DNA of 64,000 nucleotides from Hormiphora californensis (Eukaryota; Ctenophora; Tentaculata; Cydippida; Pleurobrachiidae): NCBI GenBank assembly GCA_020137815.1, contig CM035359.1:4436032-4500031 (forward strand). The letters are read 5' to 3'. Positions 25,596 to 38,490 of this stretch are shown piece after piece (positions within the stretch are counted from its first letter, which is position 1; every line of letters starts with the position of its first letter). The translations under genes were made by a program, and so were the position numbers. The notes below the pieces were generated by a model that ran no database searches, was not told the origin of the DNA, and saw nothing but the letters and a program-made list of their open reading frames with translations.

Positions 25596-28500
25596 TTGTG
25601 CATTTTTAATTATTTTATGATGAAGTCAAATCGGTATGTAAGTAACTCTCTGAGAATTCTGTCCTGGAATATAGCCTCGATAACCTCAAACGGCACAACC
25701 AAGCTTGCAGATGAAGACACGGAAAGGCTTCTTAGCTCACATGACATAGTATGCCTACAGGAGGTCTGGAAGCAGGTACCGGTTACCAACTTCAGAGGCT
25801 ACTTTAGCCTCAGGCACAACAATAGCTCCGGAGGAGTCGCTATACTAATTAAGAACAACCTATCACCGGGTTTATCCATCATCAAAACCAACAACCCGGA
25901 CATCTTGGTAGCCCAGCTCGATCATACCTTCTTCAATGTGAAACGGGATATCTACATCATCAACGTCTACGCCCGGCCTGAGAACTCATCCGGGGACTCC
26001 ATCATTACTGGTGTAAACACCATTCAGGACTGCTACGATACTATATGTAAGCTTCCAGCCAGTGTTGAAATCCTTCTTTGCGGTGATTTCAACGCCAGAA
26101 TTGGAGCTGCACTCTGCCAAGTGACCGAGTTCGAAAACACTCATGTGCCTGTTTCACCCCAGTATGAAGCTGACATAATTCTACCCCGGACCTCACAAGA
26201 TAGCGATACTAACAAACAAGGAAAGTACTTCAAGGATCTTATCACCGATAACCAATTAGTCATCCTGAACGGCCGAACTTTGGGTGACCTGACAGGAGCA
26301 TTTACTAGTATTCAGAGACAGGGCTGCTCCGTAGTCGATTATGTGGCTACGTCGCGAGAGCTCTTCCAATCTGTTGAGCACATGAAAGTAGGCAGCCTCC
26401 TCCCCACCTCGGACCATCGTCCTCTTACTACCCTTTTAAGATGTTCGTATCAAGCCAACGCTATAGGAAGCATGGAACGCTCTTACGATAAGGCCCCCAG
26501 TAGGTTTATTCTTACATCCACGGGAAAATCTCTTTTCCGAAATCTTCAGAAGGAGTCTGATACTGTACTCGAGGATATCACCAACAAGCTAGCGGACCCC
26601 ACTGATCCTGTTCTAGCATACACGGGGATGGTAAACCACCTCCGCAGACTCTGCAACACTTCGTTCAAGGTATCTAACCCAGGCTTCTAAAAAAGCACAT
26701 TCTACTCAACCGTGGCACAATCGGAACATCAAGGAGGCGAGGAAACTACTAGGAAAAGCAACTTCACTTACGGACTCATTCCCAGATAAAACCAAGCTTA
26801 AGGAACTCTACTACCGCATCAAAGGCAGGTACAAAAAACTCATCAGGAATTCAAAGACTCGTTACACATCGAAACTCAACGACGACATCGAGGAGGGAAA
26901 AATTCTTAACTGGCAAGCGTTCCACAAGGTAAAGAAACTTAAGACCCACAGTGAGCAGTTTAATACAGTGGATATGGAGAACTTTGAATCCTTCTTCACA
27001 AATCTATACTCCGATACCCATGCAACCTTAACAGTTGAGGAGAAAAACGCTATGCTCCAAGAAGCCGATGGAATCAACCACCACAACTCCAGGAACCTAG
27101 ATGAAGCTGCCCTTGCTCTTAACACTGATATCTCCATCCAAGAAATATCAGGCTGCATTCGAAGCCTCAAGTGTGGAAAAGCAGCTGGAGATGACATGTT
27201 CTCCAATGACATTCTGAAGACCCTTGATGATCGACACGTCGAGATACTTACCGAAATCCTCAACAACTGTTTCAAGACTGGAACTTATCCCTGGACGAAT
27301 AGCATCATTACACCATTACACAAAAAAGGTCCACGTGGAGACCCCGACAATTATAGAGCTGTGTCGGTAGGCAGTGCTATAGGAAAGATATTCAGCACGG
27401 TCATGCTGGACAGGTTAGTCCAGTTCAGAGAAGTAAAGTGCCCCGATCCCATCAACCAACTAGGTTTCAAAAAGGGAGCACAAACGTGCGATCACGTCGT
27501 TTCCCTCATGACTCTTGTTCAAAAATATCGCAAGAGCAAGACCCCTCTCTTTGCAACTTACGTGGACTTTAAAAAAGCGTTTGACAGTGTTCCACGTCAG
27601 GCACTTTTCCTAAAACTATCGAAACTTGGTATATGTGGAAACTTCTTCAATGTTCTCCGGAATATGTACTCCAACTCAACAGCCCAAATAAAACTGTCGG
27701 GTCACCTTAGTCATAGATTCAGGATACTTAAAGGGACTGAGCAGGGCCACCCGCTCAGTCCTGAACTTTTTAAACTCTTTCTCTTGGAGCTCTCTGACAC
27801 CTTAAACACCAAAGACCACAAAAACCCACCCTACCTGGGAAAGATTCCAGTAACCCACCTATTATGTTGGATCCATCGCATCCTATTCTCGCTCCGCGAA
27901 TAATAGGATCCCGGTCCGTTGAGAGCAAGAACTCACGTGCGCGCGATATAAAGCACGTTTTCAGCAGATCGCGCGTGATAGACCGTTTTTGGAGACCTTT
28001 TTAGCTGACCTAGCACTACTCAAAGGTCAATTATGGCATCATTTCGCATCGTGATGAATCGGCGGGTATTTTCCCATACTCACAAGGCCATGACGATTCC
28101 CCCAGTACCCGCAGATTGTCCCAGGACCGAGTAGGAGCTTGCAGCCAGGTCTTTAAAGAATTGCTCATGTTTAGCGTCAATTTTGACCCACTATTCCTCA
28201 AATGCTGATACTCGCGGGTATTTTCCGTAAAACTAGAGACAATTATCTGCCAGGAGCAACAAACGAGATGCAAATCGGTTCAGTAGTTCCTTGCAGCCAG
28301 GTCTTTGAAAAAGTTTGCTCTAAAATCAATAACGCGCCGGAGGCCTAGATGTGAGATCGATCTCGGTCGCTGCGCGACCTCGATCTCACTCAGGCATCAA
28401 TGTGGCCAACCTATTATGGACGGATGACCTGATCCTACTCTCTTTGAACATTCAAGACGCCCAAGAACAAGTCAATAAACTCCACAATTACTGCCAAAAG

Positions 28501-29766
28501 TGGGGACTCGAAGTCAATAGCCTCAAAACTAAACTCATGACCTTCAACAACCGTCACAATCTGCAATTCTCTCTGAAGCTAGGTCATGAAGCTATTCATC
28601 AAGTGGAAAACTACTGCTACCTTGGACTGAATATTTCATCCACTGGAGACTTCAGTAAAGCCGCCTCAAGTGACCTCACCACAAAGGCAACCCGGGCCAT
28701 GTACGGCTTGCGTGGCACCATTATGAAGGAGCAGCTTTCCTTCAAATCAACACTTAGCCTTTTCAACGCCCTCATCAAACCGATTGCACTTTACGGAGCG
28801 CCAATCTGGTCACCCCAGCTGCCGGAGGCCAAGACTACCATCAAGAATATTGGCTCCAATGACCCAACTTTAATCAGGAAACTCTCAAGTAGCAAACTTA
28901 ACAGATTGCATCTCTCTTATCTCAAGTGGACAATGGGAGTCAACAGGAAGACTACAAACGCCGCAGTTTATGGAGACACCGGCACACGACCCCTATCTCT
29001 AGAGGCTCTGGATATCACCATTAAATACCTCCAACGGATAGCCAAGCTACCATCCAGTGGAACTAGCCTCGTACATCAAGCCTACATTGAACAAAGGACA
29101 CGAGACCTGCCGTGGTACAACTCCCTACGACCTCTCCTAGAGAGAGACCCAATTTACAGCCAGGATCATGTATCGGCACATAAAACACTCACTTCAAAAA
29201 CTAACCTCACGACCAACACCACTTATTTACCTCCCACTCTCGACGTCAAACCTCTCATTTCCCAGAAGTTTCGAATAGATATAATCCTTTCATGCCTGAG
29301 GGACACCTTCAACGGGAGCTGGGTAGCAGCGACAACCAACTCTTCAAAACTCTCGTTTTACAACACCTGCGAAAAATTGGACCAACCTACCTTGAGATCG
29401 TACCTGGGACTGAACAACTGCAACTACCGATCTTCTATCGCCAAACTGAAAAGTAGCTCCCACCCTCTCAAAATAGAAACCGGACGGTACACCAACATCC
29501 CCAGAGACAACCGCTACTGCCCCTGGTGCGAGAGCTTGAAGATCTATGAAGTAGAGACTGAGGAACATGCTCTGGACCACTGCAGCCTCTACGAAGACAG
29601 CCGAGACAACTTGAGGAAAGACCCGGAAATTTTCCTTTTATCACATCACTCACTCACGAACATCTTCCACAATCTTCATAACTACACCCCGCGGATCGCA
29701 GGCCTGGTGGCGTGTTTTACTCACGCCATCATTTCAACTCGCGAAAAATTTGCTAAAGGACATTAA
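25596..29766 (+). pseudogene. Retrotransposon ORF2: endonuclease and reverse transcriptase, broken
   Basis: Pieces 25596-26690, 26683-27866 and 28410-29766 form one protein. The APE endonuclease shows LRILSWNI, CLQEVWK, LLCGDFNAR and SDHRPL, the active-site set. The RT has LGFKKGAQTCDHV, YVDFKKAFDSV, GTEQGHPLSP (usually GxxQGxxLSP) and catalytic WTDDLILL, where the usual Y/F of (F/Y)xDD is W. A Cys/His motif CPWC with HALDHC near the C-terminus is common in this class. The first frame joins the second through a 1-2 nt shift near 26680; the second is split by an element with a 9-bp duplication. Inactive as assembled. Confidence 0.88.
27867..28409. mobile_element. 543-bp TTGG...CCAA element in the reverse transcriptase, 9-bp duplication
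   Basis: Left end TTGGATCCATCGCATCC, right end AATGTGGCCAA. CCTATTATG is duplicated exactly (27858-27866 and 28410-28418). Removing the element restores LLWTDDLILL. Both ends match the short elements at 44446-44547, 46617-46681 and 51414-51516 (CTCGCTCCGCGAA and CTCACTCAGGCATCAATGTGG). The interior holds two partial repeats (TTGCAGCCAGGTCTTT). 9-bp duplications suggest a Mutator-like origin. Confidence 0.9.
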
Positions 29767-29984
29767 CCGGCTTAGCTGCCTCACGCCACTTAGGACAAAC
29801 TTCACTACACTCCTGACTAATTATCTTTGTGCTATATTACTGTGTTATATTCCCAGAATCTGGAGCACCAACCTGACACCCTCTGTCCTTGGATGTCGAC
29901 AGGTTGATGCTCCAACATTCTTACGCACCGGGAAACCCGTGCAGAATTATTTTAAAACCGTGTCAAACCGTGTCAAAACCGTGT

Positions 29985-30193
<209 letters not shown>

Positions 30194-30272
30194 GGCCTCG
30201 TATCACACACATTTTGTTGCTGCTCTCCCACCTAACTGCCTGCGACCTTGTCACCTTTGTACACGCACCGTG

Positions 30273-31313
30273 ATGAGCAACCGCTCTAATGACGAGCTAC
30301 TTATGCGGAGTGGACAACATCTAACGATTGATTTGCACAAAATAGCGGCCAGACACATTTGCCATGACATTGCAGAGTTGGCACAGGTACTAAGACTTGA
30401 TGACGCAGACGAGGATGACAACAACTGGGATACCGTACGTATTCTGTATAGGAAGGCCCGCAAGGGTCTAGTGATTGGCAGAACCAGTGACTCCGAGATT
30501 AAGGAAATGAGTGAGGAGGAGATGAGACGTGCCCTGGGGAAGTGCTATTACCTCCTTTTTCATAAAGTACTGTTCCGCTTGTACAATGACGCTGTTAGTA
30601 ACAAGAAAGGAAAAGAGGTCCATGTTGAGGCTGCTGAGGCTGAGAAAAGTTTTATGTCAGCCAACTTATCAATGACAGAGGAAATGACCTCTCTGAAAGA
30701 TGAACTGTTGAAATGCCAGCGAGAGGTAAATCAGCTCCAAAAGCAGATTATCGACATGCAGAGCGAGGAATTGAAATCTGTGAGATCTGTAACTGAGACT
30801 GTACAGAAAGACCTTAATTCTTGGTCTGCTGTAGTGGCACAAAACTGTGCAGCAGCAACTGCACCGAGGAAGATTGGGGCGGCTCTCCGCACACCGCAGC
30901 TCCCCAAAGAAGATAGCAGAGCTAAGAACCTTATTGTTTTTGGCCTGCCAGAGGAGGAGAACGAGACAGTTACTGATCGTGCACTTACTGTTTTTGAGGA
31001 GCTCGACGAGAAGCCTCCTATATCATCATCTTGTAGACTTGGAACCGCCGCTGAAGGTAAAACCCGGCCCATCAGGGTTACCTTGGAGTCTAGAGATAGT
31101 CTTCTGACTCTACTGAGGAAGGCCCGACAGCTGAGAAGTAGTGAAATCTACAGCAGAGTGTATCTCTGTCCAGATCGGACTATTGAGGAGAGACGGGAGA
31201 GAAGAGAGAATCTACAGACACTTGAAAAACTTAGAAGAGATAACCCTGAGAGACAGTTCGAACTGAAGAGAGGGGTTATACAGTTTTTGTGCAATGGCCC
31301 CACTGATAGTTAG
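30273..31313 (+). CDS. Second retrotransposon ORF1-like protein (coiled coil plus RRM-like)
   Basis: 346 residues from ATG 30273. N-terminal helical region (MSNRSNDELLMRSGQH), coiled coil around 125-185 (LKDELLKCQREVNQLQKQ), then NLIVFGLPEEE, RPIRVTLESRDSLLTLLRKA and VYLCPDRTIEERRERR. Its relative lies on the minus strand at 14870-15820. It lies between the (AC)n tracts at 29985-30192 and 31524-31558 and is followed by a 200-nt 3' region ending in AAACCGTGTC repeats like that of the neighbouring LINE. So it appears to be a separate, 5'-only or truncated unit. The frame is intact; no RT follows. Confidence 0.75.
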   Translation: MSNRSNDELLMRSGQHLTIDLHKIAARHICHDIAELAQVLRLDDADEDDNNWDTVRILYRKARKGLVIGRTSDSEIKEMSEEEMRRALGKCYYLLFHKVLFRLYNDAVSNKKGKEVHVEAAEAEKSFMSANLSMTEEMTSLKDELLKCQREVNQLQKQIIDMQSEELKSVRSVTETVQKDLNSWSAVVAQNCAAATAPRKIGAALRTPQLPKEDSRAKNLIVFGLPEEENETVTDRALTVFEELDEKPPISSSCRLGTAAEGKTRPIRVTLESRDSLLTLLRKARQLRSSEIYSRVYLCPDRTIEERRERRENLQTLEKLRRDNPERQFELKRGVIQFLCNGPTDS

Positions 31314-31489
31314 GATTTTCGATTTATTAAGTGTCCACCTGGTAATTTCTAGGATTAATCCCGGCATCTACTCGATATTTATTATCTAACCAGGAGTGTG
31401 TTTTATAAATTTGCACACGGAGGATAGCACTCATATATTAGTGCTATGCTCCAATCTGCACGCCCATGGAGACATGAGGCCAGATTATG

Positions 31490-31522
31490 TTCAAAACCGT
31501 GTCAAAACCGTGTCAAACCGTG

Positions 31523-31558
<36 letters not shown>
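31490..31558. repeat. AAACCGTGTC repeats and (AC)n tract
   Basis: Three AAACCGTGTC-type units then about 34 bp of AC repeat and ACGTC. The same order is seen at 29950-30000, so it is a shared 3' end. Confidence 0.85.
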
Positions 31559-31562
<4 letters not shown>

Positions 31563-31705
31563 AACACATTCGGGGCCGAAAGGCGATAACAGTCTGTCTT
31601 CATGAATTCCGGGAAGAGACTTCCAGAGACATCCAGCGCCTTTGACTCAATTGCAAGGGAACTGGAAGTCAATGACTGATGACCCCGTGACACCACTGTC
31701 AGGCC

Positions 31706-32390
31706 TTGGTGACATATAGACACCTGGCGCGACCCCCGCACACAGGTGTCGGCTCCGCCGGCCGCCCCCTAAAAAAGGGTCGTGTCTTTCAAGACATATT
31801 GCACGTGATCCACTGGACCGATTTACATCCCGCTTGTTTCGTGAGACTGCAAATTGGTCATGGTCCTAATTTACTGGAAAATACCCATTACCCGAGAAGT
31901 TTGTCTGTCAAAAGGAAGTGGGTCAAAATTGACACTGAAGTCAAATCTATAATCTGGCTTCCGGGGCTTTTTGCACCACTCCCAGGCGGTTTAGACTGAG
32001 TCTGACGATATTGGGAGATAGGTTGAGGCCTTGGGAGTACTGGAAAATACCCGGCATCAAATTCTGATGCTAATTACATCAATTCATATCTCCCAATATC
32101 TTCCAAACCGCATGGGCGTAGTGCAGAAACTCTCGGAAGCTATATTATAGGTTTGACTTCATATCAGTATCAATTTTGACCCACTTCCTGTTAACAGACA
32201 AACTTCTCGGGTATTTTCCAGTATATTATTATTAGGATCATTTGTAGTCTTTTGCGACAAACCGGATGCAAATCGGTCCAGTGGATCGCGTGCAACATCC
32301 CTTGAAAGAAACGACCCTTTTTGAGCTGAGGCGGAGCAGACACCTGTGTGTGAGCTCAATCTTGGTCGTGCACGGTGTCTATGTCACCAA
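31706..32390. mobile_element. TTGGTGACAT...ATGTCACCAA foldback element, copy 1
   Basis: 685 bp. The arms begin TTGGTGACATATAGACACC and end GGTGTCTATGTCACCAA, followed inward by CACAGGTGTC/GACACCTGTG and CGGCTCCGCC/GGCGGAGC. A second inner inverted repeat brings GACAGACAAACTTCTCGGG to both halves. The left outer flank is TGTCAGGCC; the right outer flank (GCGCGTCAC) does not match it. The right outer flank of copy 2 (ending 41844) is TGTCAGGCC. Confidence 0.8.
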
Positions 32391-32504
32391 GCGCGTCACG
32401 TGCATGTGTTTCGTTGTGGTGAAAGTGTGGTGAAACGTAATGCGCAAAGCAAATGTACGGGCGACTGGTACGGGCGACTGGTACGTGCGTCGGGCGACTA
32501 TAGT

Positions 32505-32778
32505 GCGATTTTTAATAATGTGAACCGCTTGCGCGCAAAAACTTTCCGGGCACTGTGCGCGGAAAGTTTTTGCGCGTGCTAAATCCGGTTCCTGATAAGA
32601 TAGAGACTTTTCATTGGTCGCATTGGAAAGATACAGTTTTTCTCTTTCTAACGCAACCAGGATCAAGTCTTTATCTTATCAGGGGCCAGAGATATGATCG
32701 AAACAACCGGAAAAAAACTTTCCCACGGTGCGTGGGAAAACCATTTCGCGCACAAGCGGTTCACTTTATTAAAAATTT
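32505..32778. repeat. Foldback of about 270 bp
   Basis: TTTTTAATAATGTGAACCGC on the left and GCGGTTCACTTTATTAAAAA on the right; GCGCGGAAAGTTTTTGCGCG forms a second internal hairpin. The interior resembles 4860-4985 (TCCTGATAAGATAGAGAC), so it is dispersed. No clean target duplication was seen. Confidence 0.65.
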
Positions 32779-32799
32779 GACTTTAGTACGGGGCCCCCG

Positions 32800-33174
32800 T
32801 AATCCGCTGCAATACAAAGATACAAAGCAAAGGAGTGACTTAGTAACCTAAACTTCAATTCGGGTGGCACGCAACATTTGCTCGTCCTGCATGATCTATA
32901 TGCGCTTCTACTATCACATATATTACACATATATTACACTTTTTCAGTACAAGAATGTTAAAACTCGTACGGCTGAGCGCTGGAAAGCGCTCTGATTTGG
33001 ACCATTTTCAGGGGTGATAGCACATGCACATTTTCCTTTTTGCACTTTTCTAAATCTATCTCTACAATAAACGGTCCTCTCTATTCCCGATTCCCCAAAC
33101 TTAGAAAGGTCAGCTGAGTCCCATTAGCTCTCTCTCACCTTCTATCTCGCCTTCTATCTCTCTCTCTCTCTCTC

Positions 33175-33229
<55 letters not shown>

Positions 33230-33900
33230 CTCTCTCTCCCTATTTCTATCTCTACTGCTGATTCAGTCTGCTCTCCCTCTGTTCAAATCCTCTCCTTGAG
33301 CTAAACTCTGTTCTGCAGTACTGATCGTTGCCTTCTCCCATTGGCTAAAAAGCTGTCACATGAGGAACACGGGGCTTTTCTATATCACACCATTGGCTGA
33401 CACGTTATAGCGATGGTTTTTCTCTGACAACGCCCTGAACTGCAGCAGAACAACAAGCTATATCTAGCTCTCCCCTGTCTGGATGATCTTTGTAGCTGAG
33501 TTCCCTTCCTTCCTTTTTTAAATACACGAAGTAAAGTGCTTTTAAAGTTTTATATAATTTTTAATATATGGGAGACATAATAGGGCGCTATTTACCGCCT
33601 CAAAGCGCTACAAAATGCATTTAAAGCGTTTTTATAGCGCTTTAAAAGCTCTACTTGAAGCACTTTTATAGCGCCTCCGATTTTAAAAGTTTGTTACTAT
33701 TTATTGCTTAGGTCTCCCCCCTGTCCAGAGATTTCCGAAATTGGCTACCTGATCCCCTTGTAGGACCTGAGTATGTCAGTCCTAGTGTGTCACGTGTGAT
33801 TGCAGTGTGAGTGAATGTGTGAACTGTGCGATTGTTGCCGCATGAGTATGTTTGTCCGTTTGTTTATCATTTAGTGCATGAGATTGTGAGTTGCATTTGT
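32800..33900. other. No gene seen; (TC)n microsatellite at 33152-33237
   Basis: The microsatellite is the only definite feature. A/T-rich sequence with repeated AGCGCTTTTAAA-like words lies at 33580-33680. Nothing coding is supported. Confidence 0.5.
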
Positions 33901-33916
33901 ATGATTGTGATAGTGA

Positions 33917-34095
33917 TAGCACGGTCGCTTGTAGTGGGAAAACGGTAATGGAAAACGAAGATACAGTAAGACGACGCGCAACCGTGACCAATCAGGGCGC
34001 TAGTACGTGCTGACACATGAACTTTTTGCCGCGCGTTATGCACCGTGCGCGTCTCCTTACTGTATTTTGCGTTACCGTATTTTGACTGCAAGCAG
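33917..34095. mobile_element. About 179-bp MITE, copy 1 (inverted relative at 43086)
   Basis: Ends near CACGGTCGCTTGTAGTGG and CTGCAAGCAGCACTG. The interior has GGAAAACGGTAATGG and GTTACCGTATTTTG arms and a GCGCGTTATGCACCG/CGTGACCAATCAGG core. The same sequence in the opposite orientation lies at 43086-43266. GATAG flanks both sides here, a possible partial duplication. Confidence 0.75.
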
Positions 34096-34755
34096 CACTG
34101 ATAGCGAGGTGTGAGATGTCAGCATGTTTGGTGCAAGTTGGTGGTTATCGGGCTTGCAGTACCTCGGAGTCTGAATGCGAAGCCATTGTGGTTGAGTATT
34201 TAAGCTGTGAGATAACTGTGATTGTTAGAGCTCAGAGCACTCTGGAGCGCCATATGGAGTTCATGGTCAGAGCTAGCTCTCCCGGTATCTTCCCCCTTGT
34301 ACTGAATATCTGGGTGTGCAAGTGATAGTGTGACGTGAGGAAGTTGACCTGTTCTTTTACCTTCTTTTATCTTTACCCACAAATCAGTCAACTTGTTTAG
34401 AACTTTGTTCTGCCACTATGGGAATACCGGTTAGGACTTGGAGGATATAGACTATACGATACAGCCGATACAGCCTGGACTTGAGTTGATATGTGGTGTT
34501 GGGTGTAACACACATGAGGTGCAGTGACACGGGATATATTGTGTAGTGTGCTGTGTGAGCCTGGGACCACGGGAGAAGGTCAAGGTTATGGATAGGCCAG
34601 ACAGGGGCACAGACACTCACAAATGGTGCTGTGACCAGGATCCACTCACAAATGGTGCTGTAACCAGGATCCACTCACACCCTTCCCCTTGACGTCCTTG
34701 TTGAATAACTTCTTTAATTGAGTTCTGATAAAATTACACAGCGTTCTAGACATCA

Positions 34756-34836
34756 CTGTCAGAGCATTGGCCTGCCCCATTCTCGTTTCTCTCAAATTTC
34801 TGCGCGAGAACTGTGGTCAGAGCATTGGCCTGACAG
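34756..34836. mobile_element. CTGTCAGAGCATTGGCC-family element, copy 2
   Basis: Same ends as 22983-23056 and the same GCGCGAGAACTGTGGTCAGAG interior, with a slightly longer middle. No matching flanking duplication. Confidence 0.75.
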
Positions 34837-35016
34837 GTACCTATCGATATCACATTTCAATCTTATTTTATATGTCGTTCATCTCATTCTCGCAAAAAAT
34901 ATTTTTGGCCCAAATTAATTAATAATTAAGTTGTAACATACTAGCAGAAATTAACTCAGCACAGTTAAACAATTTACTTAACACCCTCAACTATTAAGTG
35001 ATATGTGAGTGTTGAA

Positions 35017-36310
35017 ATGATCATACGCCTCCTTCTCTTCACAGCTGCATTATGTGGAACAGTTGTTCTTACTGCAGGTTTGTCAAACAATACAACATAT
35101 TTGATGCTGTATAGCTTTTGTTCATAAAACGTGTTCTTTTGTTTAACTGTTTTATCACACAGGCTCATTCAATAAACTACAATGCGTTATACCCTTCAGA
35201 CTGGTCAGCTGTAGAGCGGGATGATGTGAAGATACCCTGGGACCTGGAGCCGGAGGCAACATCTCTCCAGATAAAGACGGACTCTACACTTGGTAGTGAT
35301 GAGAGGATCTTAGTGAGGATGCACGACAAGGACAGCAACTATATCGGTGGTGTGTATGTGGCGCGGTTCTCCTCCACAATACAGTATGGGATAGGCTACT
35401 GTACCAGCAGCTACACAGACCTACCAGTGCAACCACCGGTGAAGGTGGATAAGATCTGGACGATCACCAAAACAGAGACCGCCTGGATTATCACATGTAA
35501 TAATGTTGAGGTGCTGAACTACCTGTTCGCAGATGGTTCACGTAAGGAATGTGTTCCAAAATGGGGTGGTGATGTTGTGGAGGAGATCAGGTTTAACGAT
35601 GACACAGCATCTGACTTTTACAGAGCAGCGCTAGGTAAGGGTCTAACTTTAATGCATTAATATACCAATAATTACTACTTTAGTTATGTAGCCATGTACT
35701 GCAGCACACGTGGGTTTAGTATTAATTGTTATATATCACACAGGCTCGTATAATAAACTACAACGCGTTATATTTCGGTAACTTGCGCTATTTATTAACA
35801 TTTTCCGCTTTCAGTTTGTCCAGGTCTGACGATTGTAAACAGTGAACTCATCAAATACGAATCGGCGATTGGATATGTCACGACAGTTTTCTGTGCAGAT
35901 TTCTTTGAGTTACAGGGTGAGAGTGTTCTTACTTGTAACGCTGTCTCTAATACTGATGCGGAGTGGAGCAGTGATGCGCCTATTTGTACAAAAGGTAATT
36001 TATAAGGCATGCCTTATCCCCGCGTTGTGTTCACGTCAAAACGGTTATATAACTATCCTTAGGATGGATAAAAACTAGTCAAATTGAGCTTCATCATTAT
36101 TATACTATCCAGGTTGCCCCGAGTTTTCCATCGCCAACTCTGGTTCCTGGGGCCCAATCCAAAATGACGGAGATACCCTGACTGTTACCTGTTCCCGGGA
36201 TGGGGATATTCTAAATCTGATAGGGGATGATGTCGTTACCTGCAGTTTCTTAGCGGATACGAAAAAGTACACCACTCCAGATTTGCCTGCTTGTGAATTC
36301 AACAATCAAT
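35017..36310 (+). CDS. Secreted CCP (sushi) protein with a DTASDFYR-type N-terminal domain, partial
   Basis: A possible first exon at 35017-35077 encodes a hydrophobic signal-like peptide (MIIRLLLFTAALCG). Exons 35163-35634, 35815-35994 and 36113-36310 follow in phase with each other. The first domain (about 150 residues; WTITKTETAWIITCNNVEV, then DDTASDFYR) belongs to a family often paired with CCP modules in invertebrate secreted proteins; I know no function. Exon 3 is a complete CCP domain (four Cys plus Trp: CPGL, CADF, CNAV, W, CTKG); exon 4 is a second (CPEF, CSRD, CSFL, C). The last exon ends at a donor GTAAGT, and I found no further exon. Exon 1 to exon 2 is out of phase by 1 nt with canonical sites, so the gene may be damaged or exon 1 wrong. 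Confidence 0.65.
35700..35790. repeat. Partial duplicate of the exon-2 start, inside the intron
   Basis: TATCACACAGGCTCGTATAA then TAAACTACAACGCGTTATA repeats the acceptor and first codons of exon 2 (35155-35190). This is a remnant of a tandem exon duplication. Confidence 0.6.
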
Positions 36311-36718
36311 GTAAGTCATGAACATTTTGACAAAAATGTCACACAGTGACAATTTAAACGACTTAACTATTTGAAACGACCAGGACATCAGACTCCCAAC
36401 CCATTGAACACACTATCCCCACGTATAAGTAGCTCACCCACGTCATATCTCTGAATCATAGTCCATAGAGCATATGCAATATATCACGATAGCAATCCCA
36501 GCTATAACAGACATCATCCCCCGGCCCATCAGCCATCTCATTAACTGAATTTAACGAAGATATAATTAAACTTTGTTTTGATCAAACCCGTATGAAGATA
36601 TAGGGCATGGAGCAAGGCAACCTATTACCCGATATAAACACGGTAAAAATAGTTACAATTTGATAACATATACATTCTGCTGCTGCTGCCAGGTAGGAAC
36701 TGGCGATACTTGATTATA
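36311..36718. other. No gene seen
   Basis: AT-rich; no exon continuing the CCP gene could be recognised. Confidence 0.4.
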
Positions 36719-36768
36719 TTTACCGATTACATTTACATCCCGCTTGTTTCATGAGACTGCAAATTGGG
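36719..36768. repeat. Fragment of the TTGGTGACAT foldback interior
   Basis: TTACATCCCGCTTGTTTC then ATGAGACTGCAAATTGG matches 31826-31856 inside copy 1. It borders the giant palindrome. Confidence 0.7.
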
Positions 36769-37281
36769 CAATTTCTCATTTGCCGCATACGGCGTCTAGA
36801 CGGCGTCGCACCGCCGTCTAGACGGTGTCTAGACGGTATACCGTCTGGACGGGTTTCGATGAAATCAGCTAAAAACGGTACCGAAATTGCTTGAGACGGG
36901 TTATAGACGGTATCAGACGGTCTCCCGTCTCTAGACGGGTTATAGACGGTATCAGATGGTGTTGCGACGGTATCAGACGGTCTCTAGACGGTACCGTCCC
37001 GGTGTCTAGACGGTACCGTCCCGGTGTCTAGACGGTACCGTCCCGGTGTCTAGACGGTGTCTGGACGGTCTCTAGACGGTATCCGTCCGAAGTTGAGACG
37101 GCACGTCTGAAAATTGTACCAGACGTTGAGACGGACTTTTAGAACTCCGTCTGTATTTCAGACGGAGTTTTAAAAGTACGTTTAAACGCAGTCTAAAGGA
37201 AAATCGATGAAAGTACCGTCTAAACAACGTCTCAACTGAAACCGGTCAACATACCGTCTAAACAACGTCTAAACAGAATCT

Positions 37282-37374
37282 CTGTCTGGCGCTGTCTGGC
37301 GGCGCCAGACCCCAATTTGATTCTCTAATCTGAGCGCGCGACAGTGCGCTCAGATGGGTCGCGGCGCCAGACAG
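37282..37374. mobile_element. 93-bp CTGTCTGGCG...CGCCAGACAG MITE in the left palindrome arm, 8-bp duplication
   Basis: CAGAATCT flanks both sides (37274-37281 and 37375-37382). The mirror arm near 38270 has a single uninterrupted CAGAATC, which proves the insertion and makes this the reference copy for the family. Confidence 0.93.
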
Positions 37375-38490
37375 CAGAATCTCGCGATTCAGTTTCAAAT
37401 ACCGTCTAGACAACTTCTCCAGCAATTTCGATATGAATACCGTCTAAACAACGTCTAGACAACGTCTCAAATAACGATGCCTAGACTCGACCGTTTTCGA
37501 AGACCATTCTGGATTACCCATGCCAGTTGGAATTAGTGGTAGATGTGTGCCTATTGAATGAAAATTATGTACTACATGTGTTTAACCAGCACAGTCGTAC
37601 CGCGATGCTCGGGGACGGGAAAGGGGTTTTGCCCGGTAAATCGGGGCCCCAGGCCAAATATCATGAATTTTCTATATCGGAGAAAGGTTATCCTCCCGGT
37701 AATTTTCGTACCCAACTTCCCCCATAAAAAAGTCGCTTGGCAAATTCCCTCGTCGCTCGGCAATTGGTTCGGCAACAACAGGTGGTTTGCCGAGCCAGTC
37801 GCTCGGCTAATCAAGGAAGTCGCCGTGTTTTCACCGCGTTCTTACAGAAAAAGTACATTTTTTCAGCACTTTTTTTCAAAATCTCCTGCTGAAAAATACA
37901 AAGTGCTGAAAAAATGTGCTTTTTCTGTAAGAACGCGGTGAAATCACGGAGACTTCCTTGATTAGCCGAGCGACTGGCTCGGCAAACCACCTGTTGTTGC
38001 CGAACCAATTGCCGAGCGACGAGGGAATTTGCCAAGCGACTTTTTTATGGGGGTTCAAATAAATCGAGGTCCAACTGTATATAATTTTCATTCAATAGGC
38101 ACACATCTACCACTAATTCCAACTGGCATGGGTAATCCAGAATGGTCTTCGAAAACGGTCGAGTCTAGACATCGTTATTTGAGACGTTGTCTAGACGTTG
38201 TTTAAACGGTATTCGTATCGAAATTGCTGGAGAAGTTGTCTAGACGGTATTTGAAACTGAATCGCAAGATTCTGTTTAGACGTTGTTTAGACGGTATGTT
38301 GACCGGTTTCAGTTGAGACGTTGTTTAGACAGTACTTTCATCGATTTTCCTTTAGACTGCGTTTAAACGTACTTTTAAAACTCCGTCTGAAATACAGACG
38401 GAGTTGTAAAAGTCCGTCTCAACGTCTGGTACAATTTTCAGACGTGCCGTCTCAACTTCGGACGGATACCGTCTAGAGACCGTCCAGACA

